From Eutreptiella sp. 'Long Island Sound 2002' (taxonomy: Eukaryota; Euglenozoa; Euglenophyceae; Eutreptiales; Eutreptiaceae): DNA of 64,000 nt. The notes below the pieces were generated by a model. The model made no database searches. It was not told the origin of the DNA and worked only from the letters and a program-made list of their open reading frames with translations. Positions 28,593 to 38,674 of the stretch are shown piece after piece. The stretch lies in the NCBI GenBank assembly GCA_964036045.1, contig OZ038385.1, positions 1,178,001 through 1,242,000 on the forward strand, given 5' to 3'. Position numbers and translations under genes: made by a program. Numbering within the stretch: position 1 is the stretch's first letter; every line of letters starts with the position of its first letter.

Positions 28593-29189
28593 CCCACGTG
28601 CCCGCGCAGCCGAGACAACGCCGCCACGCCAGCACCAGCACGCACGGATCACCAGGGAAAACGCGCGCACACGCCCGATGCCCGGACCTGCAGCCTCGTT
28701 CTCGCTACTTACAGGACCCAGCATCATACACCCGCCCCCGAGGCCCAGGACCCTCCGCGGTCTCCCACAGCCCTCTCCTCCGCCTCCGACTCCACAACCT
28801 CCACCACCACGACCACCTCATCCACCACCACCACCACGTCCTCATCCAGCACTCCACCCCCCAGGCCGCGGGGGACACCTCCCAAACGGGCCTCCAAACC
28901 CCCCCCCACCGCGAGCAGCCCCGCCGCCGCCAAGGCCCACGCCCCGACGAAGCCCACACCCACGACCCAGCCGACGCCCAAGACCGCCGCCAAACGGCCA
29001 CCCAAACCCAAGGGTCAACCCGCAGCCAAGCCCAAACCCAAGCCCAAACCAGGCGCCACGACGGCAGCGCGAGCCAGGCCCCCCGAGGACGTCCTCTACG
29101 ACATCCGGCCCCAGCCGTCCCAGGCCCGAAGGCAGCAGCGCCCAGCGCGGCGCCCCCCCACCGTCACCGACGCCACCGCCACCACCTTC

Positions 29190-30035
29190 ATGGCGGAGCG
29201 CGCCGCGGCCGAAGCGCGACGCACCTCGTCCCGCCACCTCTCAAACCCCGCACCCCAGGCCCACGGACCGCTCCCGACCAGGCCAGAACAACGCCAGGGT
29301 CCACCAGCAGCGTCCCCGCCCCCCTACCGGCCCCCGATGACAGCCCACATGCAACGCATGCCCCACCACCGCCGCCGCCGCGAATCCACGCCCAACCCCG
29401 AGGCGGAGACCGTACGCGCACACCCGCGGGTCCACATCCGCGTGCACCCCCACTCCCCGGGCACCCCCACGGAACAGGACTACGAGGAATCCCCCAGGCC
29501 CGCCACCGCCGCCGGTCCCCACGACCACGTCACACCCACCCACGCCCACTCCTCCGCCCAAGACCGCAGGCCCGCCCAGGAACAGTGGTGGCAGCGCTGG
29601 ACCCACACGCAGCTCTGGGAGCTGCGGAAGTGGGCCCGGGGAGAGCCCTCCCTCGAGGGCCTGGTCCATCGGCCCCGCAAGGGGTCGGTGGAGAACTGCC
29701 GCCTCCGGCCGGCGGGGGGGTGGATGCCGCAGGCCGCATGGGAAGCCATGCTGGCCGATGCGCTCCACCCCCTGGGAGTCCACCCCCGCAACCTCCCCGC
29801 GCCACAGGACCACCCGTATGTCCTCAGGCGTCTGCGGGAGACCCTCCAGGAAACGCAGCGAGACGGCATCCGCCTGTGGGACATCACCCAAAGCCCAGCC
29901 CCGCACGCACACACCCCCTCACCACCCCACAAGCGTCGGCGCACCGACACCGGCGACACCCACAGCACCCCAGGAGCCCTGCGCGCCACACAACACGACG
30001 CGCCTGACCCCCCGGCCAGCGGCGCCGCCATCTAA
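29190..30035 (+). CDS. LINE ORF1-like protein, C-terminal part
   Basis: 281 residues. After a Pro/His-rich low-complexity half, residues 120-240 look globular: QWWQRWTHTQLWELRKWARG, GGWMPQAAWEAMLADAL, HPYVLRRLRETLQETQRDG. It ends in a basic PPHKRRRT, a possible nuclear localisation signal, which is shared with the minus-strand protein ending at 36,665. The upstream sequence 28,593-29,190 is Pro-rich and has no frame I trust, so the start is uncertain. Probably the nucleic-acid-binding ORF1 product. Confidence 0.5.
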   Translation: MAERAAAEARRTSSRHLSNPAPQAHGPLPTRPEQRQGPPAASPPPYRPPMTAHMQRMPHHRRRRESTPNPEAETVRAHPRVHIRVHPHSPGTPTEQDYEESPRPATAAGPHDHVTPTHAHSSAQDRRPAQEQWWQRWTHTQLWELRKWARGEPSLEGLVHRPRKGSVENCRLRPAGGWMPQAAWEAMLADALHPLGVHPRNLPAPQDHPYVLRRLRETLQETQRDGIRLWDITQSPAPHAHTPSPPHKRRRTDTGDTHSTPGALRATQHDAPDPPASGAAI

Positions 30036-30317
30036 CCCCGTTACCCAGCAAACCACCACCACGGGGCGCCACGCCAGGCCCCGCCCAGAAGTCACCAAAC
30101 AAACCGGACGCCGAAGGAAGCCAACACACACGACAACGAGCACCACTACGCCCAAAGACGCCGAACCCAGGCCCGCTACCGTGGGCTCCTCTCCACCCTC
30201 AGCACGACACACACGTCGCTGGCGTCACTCCTCCGCCGTGCCCCCTCCCACGCCACCGCCCCGCCCCCCCCCCTCCCGCCGCACGTCCCCACGCCGCCCA
30301 GCACCCAGCCCCACACA

Positions 30318-30659
30318 CTGCGCCACAGCATCGCCCTAGTCCGGCTGCTCCACCATCGCGCCACTTGGCACCTCACAGTAGACCGCCGTCCTGTGGTCCT
30401 GCTCCCCCCGGCACCGCTCCCGGGGCCGCACCCGGCCCACGTCGTGTTCACCCCCACGTCGCGGGCCGCGGACATCCTCCCGCTCCTCGCCGCCACCCCT
30501 CCCGGGCAGCGCATACTGCTCGCCGCCAACCCCTCGGTCCTCAGTGAGGTCCTCATCGGGCACGCCGACGCCCTGCACGTGCGCCCGCTGCTGCCCAACC
30601 TGCACGCTGCGTACGCCCCCGGCACGCCCGTCGACCCCTCCGTGTGGGACTCCCAGTGA
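30318..30659 (+). pseudogene. Small LINE-associated coding remnant
   Basis: Codons from about 30,318 give LRHSIALVRLLHHRATWHLT and later HVVFTPTSRAADILPLLAA, ending at 30,659. The residue mix looks like real protein, but there is no start codon at the 5' end and no domain I know. It may be another exon or ORF of the same element. Confidence 0.4.
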
Positions 30660-30761
30660 GGCCACCGGCCACCGGCCGGCCCGCACGCACCAACCCGCAC
30701 TCGCCTGGGGCGCACGACCCCGTGGACGCCGCTACCCACACGCCCGGCCCCGCGCAACCGC

Positions 30762-31140
30762 CTAACCGAGCCAGAACCCAAGCACAAATCAAACCCGAGC
30801 CACACCCCAAAACCGCTAACCCTTGACTCCTAACCAAGCCCGCCGAGGGAACACCGAAACCACAGCCCACACCCACAGGCCACACAGCCGCCTAACCAGC
30901 CAGCTCCAGAAGCAAAGAGACACCTCACCAAACCCACCCTGACCCAAGCCTAACCGAGCCGAAGCCCCAATACAAATCAAACCCGAGCCACACCTCGAAA
31001 CCGTCAACCCTTGACTCCAAACCAGGCCCGCTGAGGGAAATACGTAGACACAGCCCACAGCCACAGCCCACAAAGCCGCCTAACCAGCCAGCACCAGAAG
31101 CAAAGAGACACCTAACCAAACCCACCCTGACCCATACCCG
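30762..31140 (+). repeat. Two-copy 188-bp tandem duplication
   Basis: CCTAACCGAGCC, AAATCAAACCCGAGCCACACC, CAACCCTTGACTCC and GCCTAACCAGCCAGC recur in order about 188 bp apart. Confidence 0.8.
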
Positions 31141-31360
31141 TGTACATCAGGACACGCGAGCCGCACCACTGGGGCGCGACCGCCGCCACAGCACCGACGA
31201 CACACGCCAGAGGACACAACGCTATAGCACCGCTGCACCAGCTGCCCGTGCCTGTGCCTGCAGTGTACGCGCGCCCCTGTTTTTCTCTTTTTTGTTTTTT
31301 CTTTTTTTTTCCCAAAAAAAAAAAAAACAAGTAAAAAAAAAACAAAAAAAAACAACGAAA

Positions 31361-32040
31361 ATTAGGGGGGGAGGAAGAGGGACACAACCACCCATGGCAC
31401 ACGCGCACCGCTCACAGCACGCACACCGGTGAACAGGAGCCCAACGGCCCAGGACACTGCACACACGTAGGGCGTCCGAGGGACAGGAAAGAACCAATAC
31501 CCCATGGATCGGACGCACTGGGGCGACCCAGCCGACCCACTGGGCCAGTGGCAGGAGCGGTACTCCAAGGCCACTGGTCCGAGCCCGGCCAGGCTGCATC
31601 GGGGACCATGGCAAACGTCACCCGGAGCCATGGAAGCAACCGGTGACAGGCGAGCCGGTACACAGTCCAGGAGGGGGTCACCTGCCAAGCAGAGTGGCCC
31701 CGCAACTCAAGCCACAAGGGTGAGGCGGTCGTACCGTAGACAAGCGGGAGCAATACCCCTTGTGGTGAGAGATACTTCACACGGCTGGGCAGCCCCCCAG
31801 AGCTGCCGCCCAAAGGAGGGGGCATGTGGCCCTACCCATGGACACATGTGGGGACACCCTCCCACCTGGGACACATGGACCGGGTGGCCGCGACAATGCC
31901 TTCCCAAGCACATGCGGGAGCGGCTCAAGAGGCACCTGACATAGGGCAGTGGGAGGGACAGGACGTTCCCTTGGTAAGACCTTCTTCCTGCAATGTCAAA
32001 GGAGGCATCCCGAGCTCCCGAAGATACCTACCTACCTACC
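31361..32040. other. Unassigned stretch
   Basis: A 146-codon open frame (31,504-31,944) shows no recognisable domain. CTACCTACCTACCT at about 32,028 directly precedes the TTAGGG-like tract. No other feature seen. Confidence 0.4.
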
Positions 32041-32301
32041 TCCAGGTTAGGATTACGGGTAAGGTTGGGTTTAGGGTTAGGGTTAGGGTTTCGGTTACTG
32101 GCATACGGCAGGATACGGCAGGGAAAGCAGGATACGGCAGTATACGGCAGATACGGCAGGATACGGCAGGATACGGCAGGATACGGCAGGATACGGCATG
32201 ATATCGCAGGATACGGCAGGATACGGCAGGATACGGCAGGATACGACAGGATACGGCAGGATACGCGTATTACAGGAATACAGTCGTATTAGGGAAACCC
32301 C
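32041..32301 (+). repeat. Second copy of the Harbinger right tip
   Basis: CCAGGTTAGGATTACGG, TTAGGG-like units, GGTTTCGGTTACTGGCATAC, GGCAGGATAC units and the terminal AGGGAAACCCC (32,291-32,301), as at 26,430-26,699. The rest of the transposon is missing. Confidence 0.88.
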
Positions 32302-33768
32302 AGTGGGCTCTTTTCAGTACCTTTGGAGCTGTCAGGACGAAAAGAGTGTGGGCTGCGCTACGCATCCAAGACTAACTATCGTACTGAAAACTACCAATTG
32401 GCCCGTCACGCTCTTGAAAATGGACTGGCGGCCCTTCAGGTAAGCCTGGATCAGATCCAGGTGGAATTGTTTGCGAGCCAACAACAGCACATCATGCAGT
32501 TGTACTGCTCGAAACAATTAAACAACGCTTTCCGTTTCTTCTGGAAAGCTATGGGCCTAGCGTATGCTAACCCTCCCTTCTCCCTGCTCGCGAAGGTTCT
32601 AACCAAAATCGCTTATGAGGGAGGAAGGGTTGTCATGTGCACCCCTGACTGGGGCTGCTCCGGTGAACGCGCTTACTGGCGCCGTATGCTAGATCGAATG
32701 ACCGTGGGAAGAGTGCAACTCCCCGGCGGTCTCATCTATGTGCCTGAGGACTCAGACACAGCTATGCAGGCCCCTGAGTGGGCCAGTTTCTTATCCATCG
32801 TTGATGGATCTCTCAATCCTGTACCCCTGTGTGACCTAGACCAGGTGCTAGTGAAAGAGGTCATGGCCGAAAATGGTGGCCTGACCCTTTCTGATCTCAA
32901 AAATCGATCTCCTGAGCACCTATCTGCCACGCTTACAGAGTGTGAGTCTCCAGATGGCTATCTGGAACCTGCAGCTGTTAAGGAGGATGCTGACGACCAA
33001 CTGTCTGAGATCGCCAGCACTATCCCTCCTGTTGATCCCAGCTGTGTTGACCTAAAACACAGTGCCTTCCTAGCGCAGCTGTTGCTGGAGGAGGTAGATC
33101 TACAGTCGACCTCAGCACCTGCTTCTCCTGTTGGGAAGCCAGTGCTACACATGCAGCCTATGCACACAGGTGGACCCGTGGCCCGGAGTCCTGATGCTCT
33201 AGCGCGGCCTGCTTCTAATAACATGCCACTGTCTGAGCATGACACTCAGAAACTCCGATGGCTGTTGTACCTGAAGACGGAAGGTATTGAGCGCCAAGAG
33301 CGGCTGCAATACCTCAGACAGACCTGGAAATCCTCCATCTGGTCTGAGGAGGACGATGATTTCTATACGCTGCCTGATCCTGAGATACCGCTAGTGTATT
33401 CTTTGCACTATGGGCAGCAATGTTCCCCTGAGTGGGACGATGGTTCCGTGCCTGCCCAAACTGCTGATTCGCAGAAAAAGAAAGAACATGGAAAGAGCAA
33501 CCTCCATGCTGAGGAGGATTTCCTGCACAAACTCGAGAGTCTTAACCTGGACCCCCGACTGAAGAAACTGCTGATAACCTATGAGCAGGTGTTCGGCGCC
33601 TTGCCGCCCCCCCTCTCTTGTAAAAAACTGGTCCGGATGAACCTGAAACTGAAACCTGAATTTGAAAAGACGCGACTGAGGCGTCGTGCCTATCCCTCTC
33701 CACAGGAACAGGTGGAAGAAATCGAGCGCCAGATTCAGGAATGTATTGATGCTGGCCTCGTAGAGGTT
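32302..33768 (+). pseudogene. pol: Gypsy pol fragment: methyltransferase-like domain, linker, start of RT
   Basis: Open from the transposon edge to 33,768 without a stop. Counting from 32,323, the methyltransferase-like domain covers about residues 43-130 with N83-P-P-F and MCTPDWG. A 260-residue acidic linker follows, then the RT N-terminus (LNLDPRLKKLLITYEQVFG, KLVRMNLKLKPEF, QIQECIDAGLVE). It is cut just after GLVE at 33,766 by the CCTCAAA-type tail of LINE copy B. Overlap in content with 26,700-27,336 shows that this is a separate copy. It is the cleanest version of the methyltransferase-like domain in the window. Confidence 0.85.
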
Positions 33769-34899
33769 TGAGGTTTGAGGTTTGATTTCGCGGTCACTAG
33801 ACGCCTTTCGGCCCCGGGGGCCACCTTGTCGGGCCAGGTGATATCCTCCCCACCGGGTCCTAGTGGGGGGCCCTCCAAGACGCACCTCCTGCCTGGTGGA
33901 GGAGTCCCCTGGGTTCACAGGGCTCGGAGCCCCGTCCCTCCCCGGCTTCCCCGTTTCGCCACTCCCCGGGCAGTGCATCAATTCGCAGCCGTGGCTGCGG
34001 GTGCTTACCCACCGCGTCGCCCCCCTAATGCGTGGTCGCCCGGGGCGCCGGCGCTGCCGGGCCCGTGCTACTGGCTTGTCGCCAGTGGGACCCCCTTGGG
34101 CTGGCGCGGAGGCTGCCTAGCCTAGGGGTTGGGGCGTGGCGCAGTGCGCCACTGCTGCCTTGGCGGGTGCAGTGCCCCGTCCGTGTGTGCGCGGCGCTCG
34201 CGGCCAGTTTGGGGGGTTCGGGCCGGTACCTGGTGTTGTGTCTCTCCCGTTTCCCCCTTCCCGCCCCGCGTGTCCCGCGCTGCGTGTGGCGGGCTGTCCT
34301 GTCCGGGTGTCCCTTACCCTTGCTCGCTGGTACGCCATTCCACGCGGTCTGTGCGTTCCGCGAGCTCCGTCCGGTTGCCCTTCTGGTAGTCTCCGCGTAC
34401 CCTTTGCGTGTGTGTGCGCTCTCCCTCCCGCGGCGTCCGCTCCCCCCCCCCCCCCTGGGTGGTGTGGCGTGCGCACCTCGCGTGGTCCCGGCACTGGGCG
34501 CTGGTAGGGCCGTTCCACGTGGTCCGTATCCCATCCGCGTGTCCTGCCCCGGTCCCTTGCTCCGTCTGGCGTGCTTGGGGGGTGGCGGTCCGGTCCCGGT
34601 TCCCCCCTACTTGGCTTGGGGTTGTGAAGGTGGCGGAAGGGCGTCCCTGGGGGGGGTGCCTTCCACTGTTGCGAGGGGCGTCTGAGGTGAGGCGCTCCCC
34701 CTCCTCCGACTGCCCGCCCACTGGGCGGGCTGTTGGGGTCCGCTACCCACGTGCTGTGGGCGCAGGCGTGTGGGTGTGGGGGCCCTACACTGTCCCCTTG
34801 GCCTGCACGCCCTGTGGGGGCTGCGTGCTGCGGGGGTGGTGGGGGGCAGTCCCCCTACCTGGCTAGGGGCTGTGCGCCCCCCGTGGGGCGGGTCCGTGG

Positions 34900-36500
34900 C
34901 GTTCGTGTGCTGGCGGGCGGGCTGGGGGGGGGGGGGGGCGGCTCGTGCGCCGTGCCCCCCGTTTGTGCGGCCGGGGGGGCCTGTAAGGCGGGGGCGCGCT
35001 CTGCCTCGTTCCGTCCCTCTGCCTTCCCTGGGCAGGCAACAAAGCGGGTGTCACTGGCATCGTTCTGTCCATGGGGGGCGTGGCCCCCCATACCACTCCG
35101 GTTCGTGCTCACCCGCCTTCACTGGACGCGATCTGTGCGGCGTCCTGGCGCGTTGGCGCGGGCTCGCTTGTTCCCCGCGGTTCCTGTGGGAGCCGGCGGC
35201 TGGGGCGGGGGGTGGGCCGCGCTCCGGCTCCTCTCTCGGGCGGGGGGAGGGGGGACCATCCCCCCTGCCCCGGGGGGTGGGGGCCGGGGCCCCCGCGGCT
35301 TGCGGGCCGGTGGGGGGGTTGGGTGGGGGGGTTGCGCCGCGGCTTCCCTGCTCCCCCTCTGGGTGGCGGCGCGCGGTTCCCCACCCTGGCCCCCCTCTTG
35401 TCGTCGGCGCACTCCCCCCCGGCGTGCGCGTGCGGTCGGGGTCGCGGGGCCGCCCCGGGATGGGGGGGGATGAGGGTCGGCCCGTGGACCGCTCCCCCGG
35501 GGGCCCCTGCAGACCTGAACCCCCCCTCTACCCTCCCTGAGTGAGCTTTGGTCATGGGAGGGTCATGGGGGGCGCGGCCTCCATACTGTTCTGGTGCGCC
35601 GCCGTGCGGCGCCCCCAGGCTTGGTCCGCGCGCTGCTCCGGCGCGCTGGTGTGGGCTCGCCTGTCAGCCGCGACCCCTGAGGGAGCAGGCGGCTGGGGGC
35701 GCTGGGGCGCGCGGTGTGCAGGTCCAGCCGCATCCCCCCCCCCCCCGCGTCGCGGTCCCTTCTGGGGGAGGGGGGGCGTCCCCTCGGCTCCGGGGGGGCG
35801 GACGGTAGCTCTTGTGGCTCTCAAGCTGGGGGGGGGGAGCGGGGGGGGCCCGGGGGGGCCGCCTCCCCGCCCCGTCGGGCGTCGGCCTGCCATCCGTTGT
35901 CTCCGGCGTGCCCCCCTGGGGTAAACTCGTGCCGTGTGGGTTGCCGGGCGGCCGCGGGCGTCGGGCGCGGTCCGGTCGGCAACCAATGGGTCAGTGCGGC
36001 GGGGGGGGGAGCGAGGGGGGGGAACCCCCCCGCCCTGGTTCGCGCTCCCGTCCTCCCCGGGCCGCCCTCTGAAGGGGCCGCTCCGTTTGCGCCGTCCTGG
36101 GCGCCGCCGGTCCGCCGTCGGCCGGCAGCGGGCAGGGTGTGCGGGCGCTTGCCTCGGCCGTGGTGCCCCCTCATCCCGGGTGCAGCGGCCTCTTCGGGGG
36201 GGATGCGGGGCCGCCGCTTCGTCGGTCTGCCTCCGTCGGCTCTTGGGCCTGAGGGGGAGGGGGGGGGGAGTGGGGGGGGGCCTCTGGTCCCCTGGCGCCG
36301 CCCCCTGACGGCCGAGGGGGGGTGGCCTGGTGGTCCCGACCCCGGGGGCCAGCCATCGCCTGGGGGGTCGCACTCTTCCCCCGCCCCCCTCAACCTAGAC
36401 TCGGACCCGCGTGCAGGCCCTCGCTGGGGCCCCTCGTCCCCCCCGCCGTTGTCGCGCGGCGCTGGCCGGCCGGGGGCGGCCATGAGGGTTAGGGGTTAGT
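34900..36500 (+). repeat. G-run-rich tract inside LINE copy B
   Basis: Many runs of 5-12 G on the plus strand (for example 34,926-34,938, 35,827-35,836, 36,001-36,009). All long frames here are Arg/Pro/Gly-rich artefacts. G-quadruplex formation is likely on this strand. Confidence 0.7.
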
Positions 36501-36664
36501 GGTTGGCGGGCTGTGGGGCAGTAGGTTCCCCCCCGCACTCGTTGTCTCCGCCCTCCCTCCCGCAGGAGGGGGCGCGCGCTCCTGTGTCACGCCGTATCGT
36601 GGGGGGGTGTGGGTCGGGGGGCCCAGCTCCCCCCCCCACTTTCTCGCGTCCGCCGTCTGGGCCG

Positions 36665-38038
36665 TCACCTGCGCCGCCGCTTGTGTGGGGGCTGGGGCTG
36701 TGGCGGCGGCGGGTTGCGCCGGCGGTAGCGCCAGTGGGCCAGGGCGCTGCGCAAGGCCCGGGGGAGCCAGTTGTTGGCGTCCGCGTCCGTAATGCGGAGT
36801 ACCGCTCCCCCTTCCAGGAAGGCCGGCCACGTCGGCCCCCTGTCGGGCCACGCCGCCCGGATCACTGACCTGAGGACCCTCTCGTGGTCCTCTCGGGCTG
36901 CCCACCCCCCCGGGGGTACCTCCCGGTTTCCTCCGTCTCTCCGCAGGAGCACGGCATCGAAGGGCCGGTTCCTCAGCCCCCTGGTGGTCCCCTGGTTGGC
37001 CCTGCTCAACCACCCGTACACCTCTCCCACCAGGGGGAGGTCCTCCTCCCCCAGAGGGTCCGGGACCGTGCCCCAGTCCCGGTCCCAGGGCCGGGCCCCC
37101 TCTGCCCCTCGCGCTGGCTCCCCCTGCTGCCCCTGTGCCTGCGGCGCCGGTGCCGCGCCCGGCCCCCCCCCCGCCGAGGCCATCCGCGCCGGCTCCGCTC
37201 TCGCCGCGGGGGGGGCTGGCTGGTGCTGGGGTCGTGGGGGCTTGGGGGGGATGAGCTCGCCGGCGTCAGGGTCGATGTTGTAGAGGTGGTGGTGGTGGTG
37301 GTGGTGGTGGTGGGTGTGGTGCGCCGGCATCTGTTGGATGCCGGGGGGGATGCACCTCACCGGCTGCACGTCTGGCTGCGGGGGTGCCCCGCCCCTCGCC
37401 CCCCTCCCTTCGACCCGCCCTCCCCCCTGGGCTCCCATGCCCCATCCCGCCTGTCCCTTGGGGCCCGTGGCGCCCTTGCCCTTGCCCTTGGGCCCCCTTG
37501 CGGCCCCCTGCCCGTGCCGTGGGTCCCGCCCCCTGTCACCCACGCCCTGGCCTGCCCGCTCGCCCACCGTCCCTCGCTCCGCTCCCTGCACCTGGGCGCC
37601 CTGCCCGCGCCCCTGCGCGCCCTTCCCGTGCCCTGGTCCCTTCCCGGCCCCCTGCCCTGAGTCGCGCCGTCCGCTGCCCGCGCTCTTTCCCCCTCCGCTG
37701 CTGCGCCCTTGCTCCCTGCCGCGCATGCCCTGGCCCGCTCCTTGCGCGTGCTCCTGGGCACTTCCCCTGTCGCCTCCTGTCCCCCGCTCCGCGCTCCCGT
37801 GGCTGGCACGCAGCTCTGCCTGCGCGCCGTCCCCTCCTTCCTGGATCACGCGCCGGGCGTCCTGCTGCCTTTGCAGCTGCGGCAGCGTGACGCCCGGCGG
37901 CGAGCGCTTGGGCGCCGGGGGGCGGACGTGCCGCGCCCGCCCCGGGGGGAAGGGCTTGCGGGGGAAGGGCTTGGGGGGGCTGGTGTGGGTGTGGGTGGGG
38001 TTGGCGTGGGCGCGGTACTTCGCGCCCTCCCTGCCCAC
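36665..38038 (-). CDS. LINE ORF1-like protein with poly-His tract and basic C-terminus
   Basis: 457 residues. The first 250 are Arg/Gly/Ala low complexity and may not be coding. A poly-His tract from a GTG microsatellite (37,281-37,312) follows. The C-terminal ~150 residues look globular (EEDLPLVGEVYGWLSRANQG, EDHERVLRSVIRAAWPDRG, NNWLPRALRSALAHWRYRR) and end PPHKRRRR. This C-terminus parallels that of 29,190-30,035. I infer an ORF1 nucleic-acid-binding protein. The N-terminal boundary is uncertain. Confidence 0.5.
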   Translation of the reverse strand: MGREGAKYRAHANPTHTHTSPPKPFPRKPFPPGRARHVRPPAPKRSPPGVTLPQLQRQQDARRVIQEGGDGAQAELRASHGSAERGTGGDRGSAQEHAQGAGQGMRGREQGRSSGGGKSAGSGRRDSGQGAGKGPGHGKGAQGRGQGAQVQGAERGTVGERAGQGVGDRGRDPRHGQGAARGPKGKGKGATGPKGQAGWGMGAQGGGRVEGRGARGGAPPQPDVQPVRCIPPGIQQMPAHHTHHHHHHHHHLYNIDPDAGELIPPKPPRPQHQPAPPAARAEPARMASAGGGPGAAPAPQAQGQQGEPARGAEGARPWDRDWGTVPDPLGEEDLPLVGEVYGWLSRANQGTTRGLRNRPFDAVLLRRDGGNREVPPGGWAAREDHERVLRSVIRAAWPDRGPTWPAFLEGGAVLRITDADANNWLPRALRSALAHWRYRRRNPPPPQPQPPHKRRRR

Positions 38039-38674
38039 TGCTGCTGCTGCGGCGGCCGCCGGCGAGGCGCCCGTGGCCCGTGCGGGGTCCTTCCCCTGCT
38101 TTCGTGGCGTGCCGGGGGCCGCGGCGTGGCCGGCCGAGGCGGTGGCGCGGCTCGCCGGGGCCGCGGTCGCAACCCCTCGCGCGCCCTCCCCGCTCCCCTC
38201 CGCGGCTGCGGCGGCCCTCGGCGATGCGCCCGGTTCCTGCGCCGGGGCTACCCCCCGTGTCGGCGGCGTGCCGGGGAGCGGTCGGGGCCGTGGCGTGGCT
38301 CGCTGGGGCTGCGGTCTCCGCTTCCCGCGCGTCTGGGGCCCCCTCCCGGGGCGGGGCGGCAGGGCTTGCTGCTTGGGCGGCGGGGGCGGTCACCTCGGCT
38401 GGCTCAGGCTCCTGGGTCGACGGCCCGGTGTCGCTGGAGGCCGCCCGGGGCCGCCCAGCCAGCGGCCCGACCAGCACCGCCGCCTCCGCCAGCCTCCGCT
38501 CCTTGCGCTCCGCGGGAGTCTCCCCCGTCCACTCAGGGGAGACGGGGAGGCGGGAGCGGGACCGGTGGTGGTGGAGCTCGTCCCGCTGAAGGGAGCCATC
38601 GGAGTCTGCCATCACTGTTATCCTGGTAGGCATGCGTGGTGGCAGGTGCGCCCTTCCCACTACCTCCCGGTGCA

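Larger units (their letters stand above)
27337..31360 (+). mobile_element. GC-rich LINE-like element with ORF1-type genes only
   Basis: Composition changes sharply to C-rich at 27,337. The region holds three stretches of plausible ORF1 coding sequence, then a 188-bp tandem duplication (about 30,762-31,140) and an A-rich tract (31,312-31,360) that may be its 3' end. The protein remains resemble those on the minus strand at 36,665-39,907, including the C-terminal PPHKRRR. No reverse transcriptase is encoded here. It is therefore a truncated or non-autonomous relative of the LINEs at 33,767-49,994. Confidence 0.6.

Noticed and set aside
27337-30700. Overlapping Pro/Arg-rich frames of up to 577 codons on both strands
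   Set aside because: They reflect C-rich composition; only the frames with balanced residue use and similarity to the minus-strand ORF1 genes were kept.
35552-36373. A 273-codon minus-strand frame in the G-run region
   Set aside because: Arg/Pro low complexity caused by G runs on the opposite strand, with equally long frames in other phases.
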